A stretch of DNA of 23,290 nt. It comes from a virus. The DNA is taken from IMG/VR virus record IMGVR_UViG_3300013126_000254, positions 1-23,290 of that record, one strand, 5' to 3'. Shown one piece after another: positions 13,493 to 20,186 of the stretch. The stretch's first letter is position 1; each line of letters opens with the position of its first letter. The position numbers and the translations under genes were made by a program. Under the pieces are notes generated by a model. That model saw nothing but the letters and a program-made list of their open reading frames with translations, ran no database searches and was not told where the DNA came from.

Positions 13493-13783
13493 TCACCATT
13501 TAACTTTATCAGCCCAGTACGCAGCGCTCATCTTGCCCTTGCTGATGTTCTTGGCGTGGCGTGCTTTGAATGACTCGCGCTTTTGCTTCATGCGCTCAGA
13601 CTCACCGGCTTTGGGTTTGCCTGCCGTCTCCGCGCCTTGCTCACCAAAACGAATCGTCTTGATCTTGTCGCCTTCTTTGGCGACCACGATATGAGACTTT
13701 TTCGGATGGCCAGGCGTGCGCTTCGGCTTGTTGTAGCCTGAAACGCCAGCGCGAGCGAGGCGCGAGTCTTTTTTGGCTGTCAT
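13493..13783 (-). CDS. Small basic protein, SFKARHAKNISKGKMSAAYW family, 96 aa
   Basis: The protein is strongly basic. A Lys-rich start (MTAKKDSRLARAGVSGYNKP) is followed by a motif region KRTPGHPKKSHIVVAKEG, KIKTIRFGEQG, and a highly characteristic end SFKARHAKNISKGKMSAAYW plus ADKVKW. I have seen this last block in small proteins of many phages, including short-tailed ones, where they are unannotated. The conservation of His, Lys and aromatic residues suggests a compact fold, perhaps a virion component or nucleic-acid binder. It lies between gp10-like and tailspike A genes, 3 bases before gp10. The 40-base gap on its other side (13784-13823) shows no clear promoter or terminator. Confidence 0.82.
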   Translation of the reverse strand: MTAKKDSRLARAGVSGYNKPKRTPGHPKKSHIVVAKEGDKIKTIRFGEQGAETAGKPKAGESERMKQKRESFKARHAKNISKGKMSAAYWADKVKW

Positions 13784-13823
13784 GGTTTATACTCTGTACC
13801 ACTTGGTTGTTGATGCTTGTTGA

Positions 13824-15650
13824 TTAGAGGTATTCGATCCAAGCGTCATATTCTCCACCCGCACCAGACGCAGCCCATGTGATCGTAATAACAAGGCTGG
13901 CTCCTGTCACTGTTACGCTAGCCACATTATCCCCTGGGGCAACAAATGTACTTGACTGCTGTGCAATTTGCACAATGGTTGCATTAGACACAAAAACCCC
14001 ATCCCAAATTGAGTGCCAAGCGCCGCCCGCAGAAGATTTAATTGTTAGTTTTCCTGCCTTTAATGATGGAACAGTAATTGTGCTAGTCCCGCCGCTTGCA
14101 GTTGTTCCTCTAAATCCTTGAATCACTGGATATAAGCGGTTAACTATCTGAAAAGGATATTCTATGGTGCTAAATACTGTAGACGCTGCCGTATTTGAAA
14201 CGAGATTTGCAGAGTTGTGGCCTGCGTCCAAAATAAAATTGTCTCGTATAGTCAAATACGATGCTGTTGTGCCAACTATAGAAATTATGTTGACAGTAGA
14301 CGAGCTTGCCTTAAAAGTATTGTCTTTGACGATAATATAAGAGACGTTGCCAGCTCCGGCCCCAAGCTGGACTCCTGCCGCCGTGAACAGTTCGACGCTG
14401 TTGTCAGACACTGTTACGCCTGTTGTGTCGCCGCTGATTGCAAATCCTGTTGCACAAGCACTCGCAATATTGCTTGTAAACCGCAAATTAGAAGGCGCTC
14501 CGTTTATTCTGTTAGAAGCGTATCCAGCTGTGCAGTTGTATGCCGAGTTTCCAGATACAATACAGTTTCTGGTAGTTTCAGGAAATATTCCTGTCAATCC
14601 AGAAATTACTGTATTTCCAGTAATGGCAATGTTTCCAGTGTCAGGGCTAACCGTTCCGTTTTCATTGTAAACATCAATACAGTTGTCTGCTGTTGTATCA
14701 ACAAGGTTGTCTGCAATAACTAAGTTGCCGCCACAGTGCGACACTTGAATGCCTATACCATTTGCGTTTTTAACAACGGTATTGTGTACCGAAACATCCG
14801 TAATAGTGCTTCCCGTAACGGCTGTTATTTGGATAGCTTGGCCGTTTGCGTTGATAGACGAAATTCCGTCTATTGTCACATTGCTGACGGCAATCAAATA
14901 AATATTGTTGCATTGCACGCTTGCGATTTGATTTGCTTTATTCCCATCAATAAACCCTGTGCCAGTAATTTTTACATTGCTGACGCCTACATCAAGCGTT
15001 CTTATGGCTCCGTAAAATGCGCCAACGCCGTATACGTTTGATTTTACTTTTAATGTTCCATCAATTTGCAAAACAACATTGTTTTTAAGAACAATTCCCG
15101 CAACGCCAACTGATATTCCAGCAACAGAAACCGCGCCAATAATATAAATTCCAGCGGGCACCACTACCTTTCCGCCGCCTGCTGAATTTACTGCATCAAT
15201 CGCCGCCTGTATCGCTATGGTGTCATCCGTCACCCCATCGCCAACCGCCCCAAAATCCTTAACGCTGACGGTATCCCGCAGCTTGCTTTCCACCGTCCGA
15301 GGCACAGCGCCAGCGCCGGCTTGCAAGAAGATGATGTCAGCAGCGTAGGCATCCTCGGCGTTGTAGAGCGCCACAGGGACGGTATCGGTGCCGTTTACGT
15401 TGGTTACTTTGATGGAGTAGTCCACCGCGTTGACGAACAGGCGCGAGCGCACGCCTGCGTTGCTGGGATAGCCGCCAATCGTGCGGATCGGCTGGGCAGC
15501 GACTTGCGTGGCCGCTGCGTCCCAGTAAGCGGTGATCGGATTGGCAACAGGATCGAGGCCAGCGGTGCCGATGTAGACGTAGCCGTTTTCCAGCGGCTTG
15601 CCGTCAACGTCGAGGAAGGAACTGATAGGGAATTGCGCTGTGTAAGCCAT
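13824..15650 (-). CDS. Tailspike A, head-binding domain plus beta-helix, 608 aa
   Basis: The first 100 residues are a P22-type head-binding domain: FPISSFLDVDGKPLENGYVY, IGTAGLDPVANPI, AYWDAA, QPIRTIGGYPSNAG, VDYSIKV. A short neck (DIIFLQAGAGAVPRTVESKL) leads to DFGAVGDGVTDDTIAIQAAI (about 132-151), the start of a pectate-lyase-type beta-helix. Residues 160-490 are short Asn/Val/Ile-rich coils typical of such helices. A beta-rich C-terminal domain of about 100 residues ends in DAWIEYL. P22 gp9 has 667 residues and the same architecture, so this spike should attach directly to the tail and bind or cut a surface polysaccharide. It is unusual that the gene lies between gp4 and gp10. The beta-helix part is markedly A+T-richer than the head-binding part, which suggests modular replacement. 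Confidence 0.92.
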   Translation of the reverse strand: MAYTAQFPISSFLDVDGKPLENGYVYIGTAGLDPVANPITAYWDAAATQVAAQPIRTIGGYPSNAGVRSRLFVNAVDYSIKVTNVNGTDTVPVALYNAEDAYAADIIFLQAGAGAVPRTVESKLRDTVSVKDFGAVGDGVTDDTIAIQAAIDAVNSAGGGKVVVPAGIYIIGAVSVAGISVGVAGIVLKNNVVLQIDGTLKVKSNVYGVGAFYGAIRTLDVGVSNVKITGTGFIDGNKANQIASVQCNNIYLIAVSNVTIDGISSINANGQAIQITAVTGSTITDVSVHNTVVKNANGIGIQVSHCGGNLVIADNLVDTTADNCIDVYNENGTVSPDTGNIAITGNTVISGLTGIFPETTRNCIVSGNSAYNCTAGYASNRINGAPSNLRFTSNIASACATGFAISGDTTGVTVSDNSVELFTAAGVQLGAGAGNVSYIIVKDNTFKASSSTVNIISIVGTTASYLTIRDNFILDAGHNSANLVSNTAASTVFSTIEYPFQIVNRLYPVIQGFRGTTASGGTSTITVPSLKAGKLTIKSSAGGAWHSIWDGVFVSNATIVQIAQQSSTFVAPGDNVASVTVTGASLVITITWAASGAGGEYDAWIEYL

Positions 15651-15662
15651 GATTCGATCCTC

Positions 15663-16118
15663 TTAACCGATGCGGTACCAGGAGTTTGACGCCTGATAGT
15701 ATCTGAATTTGACGAAGCCACCGGCCGCGATGCTGGTCACGGTGCCATAGATTTGCGCCGCGCCGTTGATGGCGATGGTCAGCGCGTTGATCTGCTGCGT
15801 GCTGGTGATCATGACATCGGTGCCGTCAGGCGTGGCCGTGTTGAGCGGCAGAGTCACGGTGCCGGTAGCAAGACCGCCAGCCGGTTGTATCAAGATCCAC
15901 TGCGCTTGCGATACGGGCGACGGGATGGCGTAGTTAAAGCCTGTCCCCGGCGTGATGAATGTGGTGGCCACCGTTGGCGCGGCGAAGGTCTGCTGGAAGT
16001 ATTGCAGCAACGCGCTGATCGGCAGGCGTCGAGCATCGCCGTTGTTGGGCGTGTAGATCGGCAACTGATCGCCAGCGCTAACCTGATTGAGTAATGGGAG
16101 CTGATTGATGTACGGCAT
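15663..16118 (-). CDS. Tail-associated structural protein, 151 aa
   Basis: The N-terminal 45 residues (MPYINQLPLLNQVSAGDQLP, IYTPNNGDARRLPISALLQY) are a motif widely found at the start of podophage tail or fibre proteins, where the NGDxRRxSxSALLxYF pattern is characteristic. The rest is beta-rich (ATTFITPGTGFNYAIPSP, QWILIQPAGGLATGTVTLPL, INGAAQIYGTVTSIAAGGFV) and ends in FRYYQASNSWYRIG, typical of short fibre end domains in which a repeated signal is compared with a noise-like baseline value. No catalytic motif is seen. It lies between gp4-like and tailspike A and may be a tail-hub or fibre accessory protein. The name is by resemblance only. Confidence 0.8.
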   Translation of the reverse strand: MPYINQLPLLNQVSAGDQLPIYTPNNGDARRLPISALLQYFQQTFAAPTVATTFITPGTGFNYAIPSPVSQAQWILIQPAGGLATGTVTLPLNTATPDGTDVMITSTQQINALTIAINGAAQIYGTVTSIAAGGFVKFRYYQASNSWYRIG

Positions 16119-16127
16119 GGCGCGGCC

Positions 16128-16610
16128 TCAGTTGTTGTATTGCAGCCAGCCATCGGGGCCAGCGTCCACCGGATCGACCGGACGTTGTACAAATGGCTGG
16201 TCGATGTTCCACGGCTTATTGCCTGCACCGACCGGCAGCGTATCGGGGAATTGTTGCTCAGGCGGCACAGCGGCGCGTGAGAGCAGCGTGTTATAGCCTT
16301 GGCGGGCTGTTGATTTAGTCTCGGCCATGACAGCGCGGCCGTAGCTGGGCGCGAGCTTGATCGCCAGATTGCAAATGATTGCCTCGTTGGCGCTGTCAGG
16401 CACCAGCGTCTGCTCGCTCAAGCTGGAATTCTGCGGGCTGCCTGGCAGTGGATAGCCGAGCCGGATGCCCTTGGCGTTCCACTCGGCCATCATGGCATCG
16501 AGGCGACGCATGGCGCTTTCAAGCTGTTGAGGTTGCAGGTCGAACGTGTACGACGCCAGACCGATTTCCTCGAAAGCCGCTTCGACGAATTGGCGCTTGG
16601 AATATCCCAT
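16128..16610 (-). CDS. gp4-like tail accessory factor (head completion), 160 aa
   Basis: P22 gp4 (166 residues) is the first protein added below the portal after DNA packaging and the platform for gp10. This gene has the same size, follows coat-region genes, and shows the family pattern: MGYSKRQFVEAAFEEIGLAS near the start, then LESAMRRLDAMMAEWNAKGI with the conserved Met-x-x-x-Trp and Gly-Ile, then PDSANEAIICNLAIKLAPSY. This order of an all-helical core (LA..EIG, RLD.M...W...G, A...NLA..LAP.YG) followed by an extended C-terminal arm matches gp4-like and related head-completion proteins. The last 40 residues are Pro-rich and extended (PVGAGNKPWNIDQPFVQRPV), as expected of an arm that wraps the portal. 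The gene directly abuts the 119-residue gene upstream. Confidence 0.9.
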   Translation of the reverse strand: MGYSKRQFVEAAFEEIGLASYTFDLQPQQLESAMRRLDAMMAEWNAKGIRLGYPLPGSPQNSSLSEQTLVPDSANEAIICNLAIKLAPSYGRAVMAETKSTARQGYNTLLSRAAVPPEQQFPDTLPVGAGNKPWNIDQPFVQRPVDPVDAGPDGWLQYNN

Positions 16611-16970
16611 TTAGCCCTCCAGCGCTTCGTTTACGCGCCTCAGCAGCAGTTTATCACCCGTCCGACCGTCGAACTTGATGCCCATCTCGCGGGCCTTTTC
16701 CTCAAGTTCTGCGCGTGTCGGCGGCGCGTTGTCCTCGGGTACAGTATCGACCACTGCTGGCTCTGGTTCAACAATGGCGGCCGCCTGTGGTGCTTCCTTC
16801 GGTGTGATGCCTTTGGACGCGGCCACAGCGGCCTCAAGCGTAGGATGCCAGCCCCGGTCGAGGCTGTTGGCCAGTGAGCGCTTATCAAACACCTCAAGCA
16901 CGCTATAGGTTGTCCCCGACTTCAAACGGATCTTGCCTGGTACTTTGTAGAGTGTATGTTTTGCGCCCAT
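16611..16970 (-). CDS. Head-region protein with C-terminal HeH/SAP-like domain, 119 aa
   Basis: The N-terminal 50 residues (KHTLYKVPGKIRLKSGTTYS, VLEVFDKRSLANSLDRGWHP) form an unknown small domain that I do not recognise. An acidic Ala/Pro/Glu-rich linker follows (about 60-83). Residues 84-119 (PTRAELEEKAREMGIKFDGR, TGDKLLLRRVNEALEG) match the small helix-extended-helix motif related to SAP and LEM domains. This motif is common in phage head genes and typically binds DNA or proteins. Its place before gp4 suggests a packaging or head-completion function. It abuts the gp4-like gene without any gap, so the two are probably co-translated. Confidence 0.8.
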   Translation of the reverse strand: MGAKHTLYKVPGKIRLKSGTTYSVLEVFDKRSLANSLDRGWHPTLEAAVAASKGITPKEAPQAAAIVEPEPAVVDTVPEDNAPPTRAELEEKAREMGIKFDGRTGDKLLLRRVNEALEG

Positions 16971-16972
16971 GG

Positions 16973-17170
16973 TTACATGCCTTTTTTGGTCTTGGTCATT
17001 TTCTTGGGAGCAGGCTTAGGAGCCTTGGAAGGCTTGCCGGCTTTCATTGCGGCCTCGCGGGCTACGTTGAGAGAGATGGCCACGGCCTGCTTTTTGGGCC
17101 GGCCAGCCTTTTCTTCCATCTTGATATTCTTGCCGATCGTGTCGCTGCTGTAGCCTTTCTTGAGTGGCAT
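16973..17170 (-). CDS. Small Lys-rich protein of the MPLKKGxS...GRPKKQAVAI type (DUF6496-like), 65 aa
   Basis: The start MPLKKGYSSDTIGKNIKMEE followed by KAGRPKKQAVAISLNVAREA is a near-diagnostic pattern (MPLKKGxSxxxIxxNIxxxxxxGRPxKQAVAxAL) of a small family abundant in phage genomes; I recall it as DUF6496 but cannot check the number. The C-terminal 25 residues are almost only Lys, Pro and Ala (GKPSKAPKPAPKKMTKTKKG), a disordered polycation tail. The function is unknown. DNA binding within the capsid or during packaging is an inference from charge and location. Its ATG overlaps the stop of the tiny upstream gene (TAATG). Confidence 0.85.
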   Translation of the reverse strand: MPLKKGYSSDTIGKNIKMEEKAGRPKKQAVAISLNVAREAAMKAGKPSKAPKPAPKKMTKTKKGM

Positions 17171-17253
17171 TACTTCATCCCCTTTTTCTTGCCGCCCTTG
17201 CCTTTAGGCTTGGACATTGCGGGCTTGGCGCTGCATGAACTGGACTTCTTCAT
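17170..17253 (-). CDS. Tiny basic peptide gene, 27 aa
   Basis: The ATG at 17253 is preceded by GGAG at about 9 bases. It encodes MKKSSSCSAKPAMSKPKGKG followed by GKKKGMK, with 10 Lys in 27 residues. Its TAA stop overlaps the ATG of the next Lys-rich gene (TAATG), so the two look coupled. It lies directly behind the terminator candidate that closes the coat-protein unit. It could be a real peptide or a leader that brings ribosomes to the following gene. No family is recognised. Confidence 0.55.
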   Translation of the reverse strand: MKKSSSCSAKPAMSKPKGKGGKKKGMK

Positions 17254-17274
17254 CGTTTACACTCCAAAAGGAAC

Positions 17275-17292
17275 GAGGGGCCGAAGCCCCCC
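17275..17292 (-). terminator. UUCG-capped hairpin behind the coat/decoration genes
   Basis: On the minus strand GGGGGGC (17292-17286) pairs with GCCCCTC (17281-17275), with one G-U pair, over a TTCG tetraloop. GTTCCTTTT follows. It lies 10 bases after the stop of the 201-residue gene. The GC-rich stem and very stable loop suggest a terminator, although the U run is short. It probably lets part of the transcripts end here, so that coat and the 201-residue protein are made in excess over downstream tail genes. Confidence 0.6.
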
Positions 17293-17302
17293 GCGCTTTG
17301 CA

Positions 17303-17908
17303 TCAGGCGATGCGGTAGGTCACGAACGTATCAGCCGCAGTCTTGCGAGTGCGGAAGATCGCAGACGTAGAAGCAGCAACAACGGCTGGGCCGCTGATGT
17401 TGTTACCAGAGGTTGCGTTCGTGATGGTCACGGTGTCGGCAGCGGCTACAGAGTTGTTGATCAGTACCCAGTCGAAGGACTCATCAACATTGAACTGCGA
17501 GGCATCGTCCATGTCTGCGCCATCGGGCAGCAGAACGGCGATAGTGGCACCAGTGGCCTGCGTCGTGGTGACGATGCCGCCCATGACCTGCGCCGTAGTG
17601 AGCGTGCCAGCAGCGTTCTGTGCAGCAGGTGCGCCCTGATAGGACACGCCAGACACCACAGGAGCCACGCCGATGCTGTACAACAGGTCGCTTGAGCCGG
17701 GGCTCAGAACCAGCGTTGCGCCGCTGGCGTAGGGGCCGAGGATCTCGTAGCCGCTGAACGCGGCTTCAAGGTCTTCCTGCACCGGGTAGTTGGGAAAACC
17801 AACCAGTTCGAACACTTGAGCCTGAGCCAGGCTGTAGAGCGCGATGGACTGGCCAGCGGTGAGGGTAACTTGAGCGCTACCGTTTGCGTATGCAATAGAG
17901 TTAGACAT
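17303..17908 (-). CDS. Beta-rich protein next to the coat gene, decoration-protein candidate, 201 aa
   Basis: The gene lies 22 bases after the coat gene with a very strong ribosome site (AAAGGAG, 8 bases before ATG 17908) and is followed by a terminator candidate, so it should be made in large amounts like coat. The protein is Ala/Thr/Val-rich, without Cys, and strand-forming: AQVTLTAGQSIALYSLAQAQ, VLSPGSSDLLYSIG, TIAVLLPDGADMDDASQFNV, DWVLINNSVAAADTVTITNA and AIFRTRKTAADTFVTYRIA. The last third follows a pattern common in small capsid-surface or fibre proteins of marine and freshwater podophages. I infer a decoration or head-surface protein from position and expression signals. Sequence alone does not prove it. 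Confidence 0.75.
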   Translation of the reverse strand: MSNSIAYANGSAQVTLTAGQSIALYSLAQAQVFELVGFPNYPVQEDLEAAFSGYEILGPYASGATLVLSPGSSDLLYSIGVAPVVSGVSYQGAPAAQNAAGTLTTAQVMGGIVTTTQATGATIAVLLPDGADMDDASQFNVDESFDWVLINNSVAAADTVTITNATSGNNISGPAVVAASTSAIFRTRKTAADTFVTYRIA

Positions 17909-17930
17909 TGCGATGACTCCTTTGTCCGAA

Positions 17931-19214
17931 TTACGGCTGGCCGAAGATCAGAATACCGGACATTTCGGGCTGCTTGTTCACAACGCCGAACAGAGTGTCG
18001 AGACGGTATTTGATGTTCATGTTGTTGATGTCGTAGAACTTCTGCATCACAAGCTCGATGCCCTGATCAGTGGTTCCGCGCATGACAGCCACGCCAGCGT
18101 CAGCAGGTACTGCATAACGGCCGGGCAGGATTTCAAGCGCATCGCGCTGCCAGAAAGGGTTGATCGTCGTGGCGTTGGCGTTGAGCCAGGTGATCGCAGC
18201 AGCAGCGTTAGGCGCAGTGACGACGACGTTCTGGTATTGCAGTTCTGCATCAGTTCCGCCTTGTGCGGAAACGATGGCAGGGCTGATAACCATCTGCGTG
18301 CCGTTCACAATGCTGATGACGCGGAACGTCTTGTCACGGCCAGTCGATTGCTTGGTGATGTGGTGTACAGCTTCCACGTCTTCGATGGTGAACGCGTCGC
18401 CCGCAGCGATGCCGACCGTGTTGTTGACGGTGACAGTCTGGAAACGGTTGTCCACGTTGGAGACTTCGCCGGTGACGGCAACGGAAGTCGCAGTCGGCAC
18501 CCAGAAGTTTCCAGCAGCAACCAGCGTGCTGATCGTGGTAACACCACCAGCAGCAGCGGCCAGACGGTTGGCGTAGTCCATCTTGAACGTCTCAAAGCCA
18601 GCAACCATACCGACGAAGCTGCGCTCGTAGGCGTTGTTCGACTTGTTGCCATTAAACGAACGTGCGCCAGTGCCTGCGCCGGTAGCGATGTTGCCAGCCA
18701 AACCGTTGTAATCACGGCTGGAGAGCGCGAGGCTACGGTCGAAGTTGGGTACACCTTGCTCATTCATCAGCGCGTCGGCTTGTGCTACGTCGTCGTAGTC
18801 GCCGGCGCCGCCAGTGATGGGGACAACCAGCGTGCCTTGAGCAGATGCAACGTTCAGCATGGCGACGTTGATGTCAGAGGCCAGCTTCTGCTTGGCGCTT
18901 TCGCCCAGGCGTTGCTCTTGCAGAGCATCGCGCAGCTCTTGCGCGTTCATGATCCACGGCACCGAACGGCTGAAGCCGATAGTGGCAGGAACAGACAGCT
19001 GCGTGTAGTCAACGAAGTTGGCCGTCATGTCAGTGCCAGAAAAGCTCTGGCTGATGTACGGCTGCGGACGCCAGATGACGTTGTTAGTGCGAGCCATCAT
19101 CGTCTGGTCGGTGTTGTAGGTGCTGACGTTCTTGCTCAAAACAAGAAGGTCGTTAAAACCTTCAAGGATATCTTCAAACGCTACGCGTTCTTCTTTGGAA
19201 AATGAGTTTGCCAT
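17931..19214 (-). CDS. Major capsid (coat) protein, P22 gp5 family
   Basis: At 427 residues it is almost the same size as P22 gp5 (430). The order of features fits that family: a helical start (ERVAFEDILEGFNDLLVLSK), TNNVIWRPQPYISQSFSGTD resembling the segment in which P22-type coats enter the HK97-like core, VDYTQLSVPATIGFSRSVPW, a helical spine region, and around residues 225-330 an inserted domain-like part (VAVTGEVSNVDNRFQTVTVN, AAGDAFTIEDVEAVHHITKQ). The end is NIKYRLDTLFGVVNKQPEMS plus GILIFGQ, the typical C-terminus. The ATG at 19214 has AGGAG nine bases upstream. The scaffold gene lies 23 bases upstream, as in P22. Confidence 0.94.
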   Translation of the reverse strand: MANSFSKEERVAFEDILEGFNDLLVLSKNVSTYNTDQTMMARTNNVIWRPQPYISQSFSGTDMTANFVDYTQLSVPATIGFSRSVPWIMNAQELRDALQEQRLGESAKQKLASDINVAMLNVASAQGTLVVPITGGAGDYDDVAQADALMNEQGVPNFDRSLALSSRDYNGLAGNIATGAGTGARSFNGNKSNNAYERSFVGMVAGFETFKMDYANRLAAAAGGVTTISTLVAAGNFWVPTATSVAVTGEVSNVDNRFQTVTVNNTVGIAAGDAFTIEDVEAVHHITKQSTGRDKTFRVISIVNGTQMVISPAIVSAQGGTDAELQYQNVVVTAPNAAAAITWLNANATTINPFWQRDALEILPGRYAVPADAGVAVMRGTTDQGIELVMQKFYDINNMNIKYRLDTLFGVVNKQPEMSGILIFGQP

Positions 19215-19237
19215 GGTGTGGCGCTCCTAAAATTGAT

Positions 19238-20077
19238 TCAGCGTTTTGCCTTCTGCTGGCGCTTGTAGGCCATGACTTTTGAAAAGTCACCCGTCCTTTC
19301 CGCGTCGGCTCGCAGGCGTTCAAGGGTTGAGTCCACAGCGCCGGACACTGGCCCGGTTCCCCGGACGGTTTTCTCTGGCGGCGTGGCCGCTTTACGGTTT
19401 TGTACTTTCAACTGCGTCTCCAGTTTTGCCACCGCAAATGCGAATTTCACAGGGTCTTGTATCGAGGCCAGTTCCTTCGCCTTGCTGGGATTTTTGCCGA
19501 GTGCGTATACGAGCAGCGCGGGGTTTTCAGCCCCTTGAAGCAAGACACCCTGTTGCGTGACGTTGAAAGTCTCCGAGACTTGCGCCTCAGCGTCTTCAAA
19601 GTCGCGCACCTTGAGTTCGCCACGAGCCTTGCCGTAGCTGTCAAGCTTCGCCTGCCAAGCGTTCTGTGCATCGAGTTCGGCGCGTCGTGCGCGGGCCTGG
19701 GCCTCATCCGCTTTCGCCTTTCTCTCAAACCATGACGCCAGCTCACTCTCGTACTTTTCAGCATCGTAGTCGTACTCCTCAAGGGTAGGCTTCTTGCCGA
19801 CAGCGATGGGCCTTTCGGCCGGTTGACTGACGGTCTTCAGCTTTTCCTCAAGCTCGCGCTTTTCGCGCTGCAACTGCCGGTGCTGTTTCCGCAACTCGCG
19901 CACCCATTCAGGCGCTTGAGCGTGTTCCTCTTGAGGCGGCGCTTCCTCACCGATCGTTACCATGACCTCATCTTCGTCTACCTCGGGCTGGCTGGCGGGA
20001 GCCTGTTCATCGCCTGTTTGCTCGGGTTGCTCAAGTTCTAAGTCTGGTACTTCGACCTCTGCCGTTTCTTCTAACAT
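19238..20077 (-). CDS. Scaffolding protein (P22 gp8-like), 279 aa
   Basis: It lies just before the coat gene, as P22 gp8 does (303 residues). The protein is highly charged and helical: an acidic disordered N-terminus (ETAEVEVPDLELEQPEQTGD), a coiled coil at about 60-85 (VRELRKQHRQLQREKRELEE), long helices to about 230, then a short basic C-terminus (DFSKVMAYKRQQKAKR). In P22 the basic C-terminal helix-turn-helix of the scaffold binds the coat protein, so the basic end here fits. The central block FNVTQQGVLLQGAENPALLV, YALGKNPSKAKELASIQDPV is a pattern shared by scaffolds of many podophages. GGGG lies five bases before ATG 20077. Confidence 0.88.
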   Translation of the reverse strand: MLEETAEVEVPDLELEQPEQTGDEQAPASQPEVDEDEVMVTIGEEAPPQEEHAQAPEWVRELRKQHRQLQREKRELEEKLKTVSQPAERPIAVGKKPTLEEYDYDAEKYESELASWFERKAKADEAQARARRAELDAQNAWQAKLDSYGKARGELKVRDFEDAEAQVSETFNVTQQGVLLQGAENPALLVYALGKNPSKAKELASIQDPVKFAFAVAKLETQLKVQNRKAATPPEKTVRGTGPVSGAVDSTLERLRADAERTGDFSKVMAYKRQQKAKR

Positions 20078-20186
20078 AATGACCCCATTGTACTCAGCCC
20101 AGAACGGCGGGCCGGATGCCGTGATTCCCAGCAGACTGGCGGCACTCGCCGCAGGAACAGTTTGTCAAGGTTGAAAGCAGTATAGT
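20078..20186. other. Intergenic leader before the scaffold gene
   Basis: This 109-base gap is the longest non-coding stretch in the minus-strand operon. On the minus strand it holds TTGACA (20168-20163) but no matching -10 box at the right distance. A short GC hairpin (GCGGC-GAGT-GCCGC) lies in the middle without a U run. A regulatory role is possible, but no site is convincing. Confidence 0.35.

Noticed and set aside
12056-13573. A 505-codon open frame on the plus strand, antisense to the gp10-like gene
   Set aside because: The minus strand encodes a clear gp10 family protein. The plus-strand product is rich in Arg, Asp, His and Val without domain pattern, as expected from an antisense shadow of a GC-rich gene.
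17913-19205. A 430-codon open frame on the plus strand, antisense to the coat gene
   Set aside because: It mirrors the coat gene codon structure. It has no ribosome site and no recognisable motif, and it runs against the operon.
20094-20168. A 24-codon Cys-containing frame (TNCSCGECRQSAGNHGIRPA) on the minus strand before the scaffold gene
   Set aside because: It would start with TTG, has no ribosome site and no in-frame ATG. The CxC-x2-C pattern is attractive, but the stretch is too short to support.
20163-20168. TTGACA on the minus strand as a -35 box for the scaffold/coat unit
   Set aside because: No acceptable -10 box lies 15-19 bases downstream; the sequence there is GC-rich.
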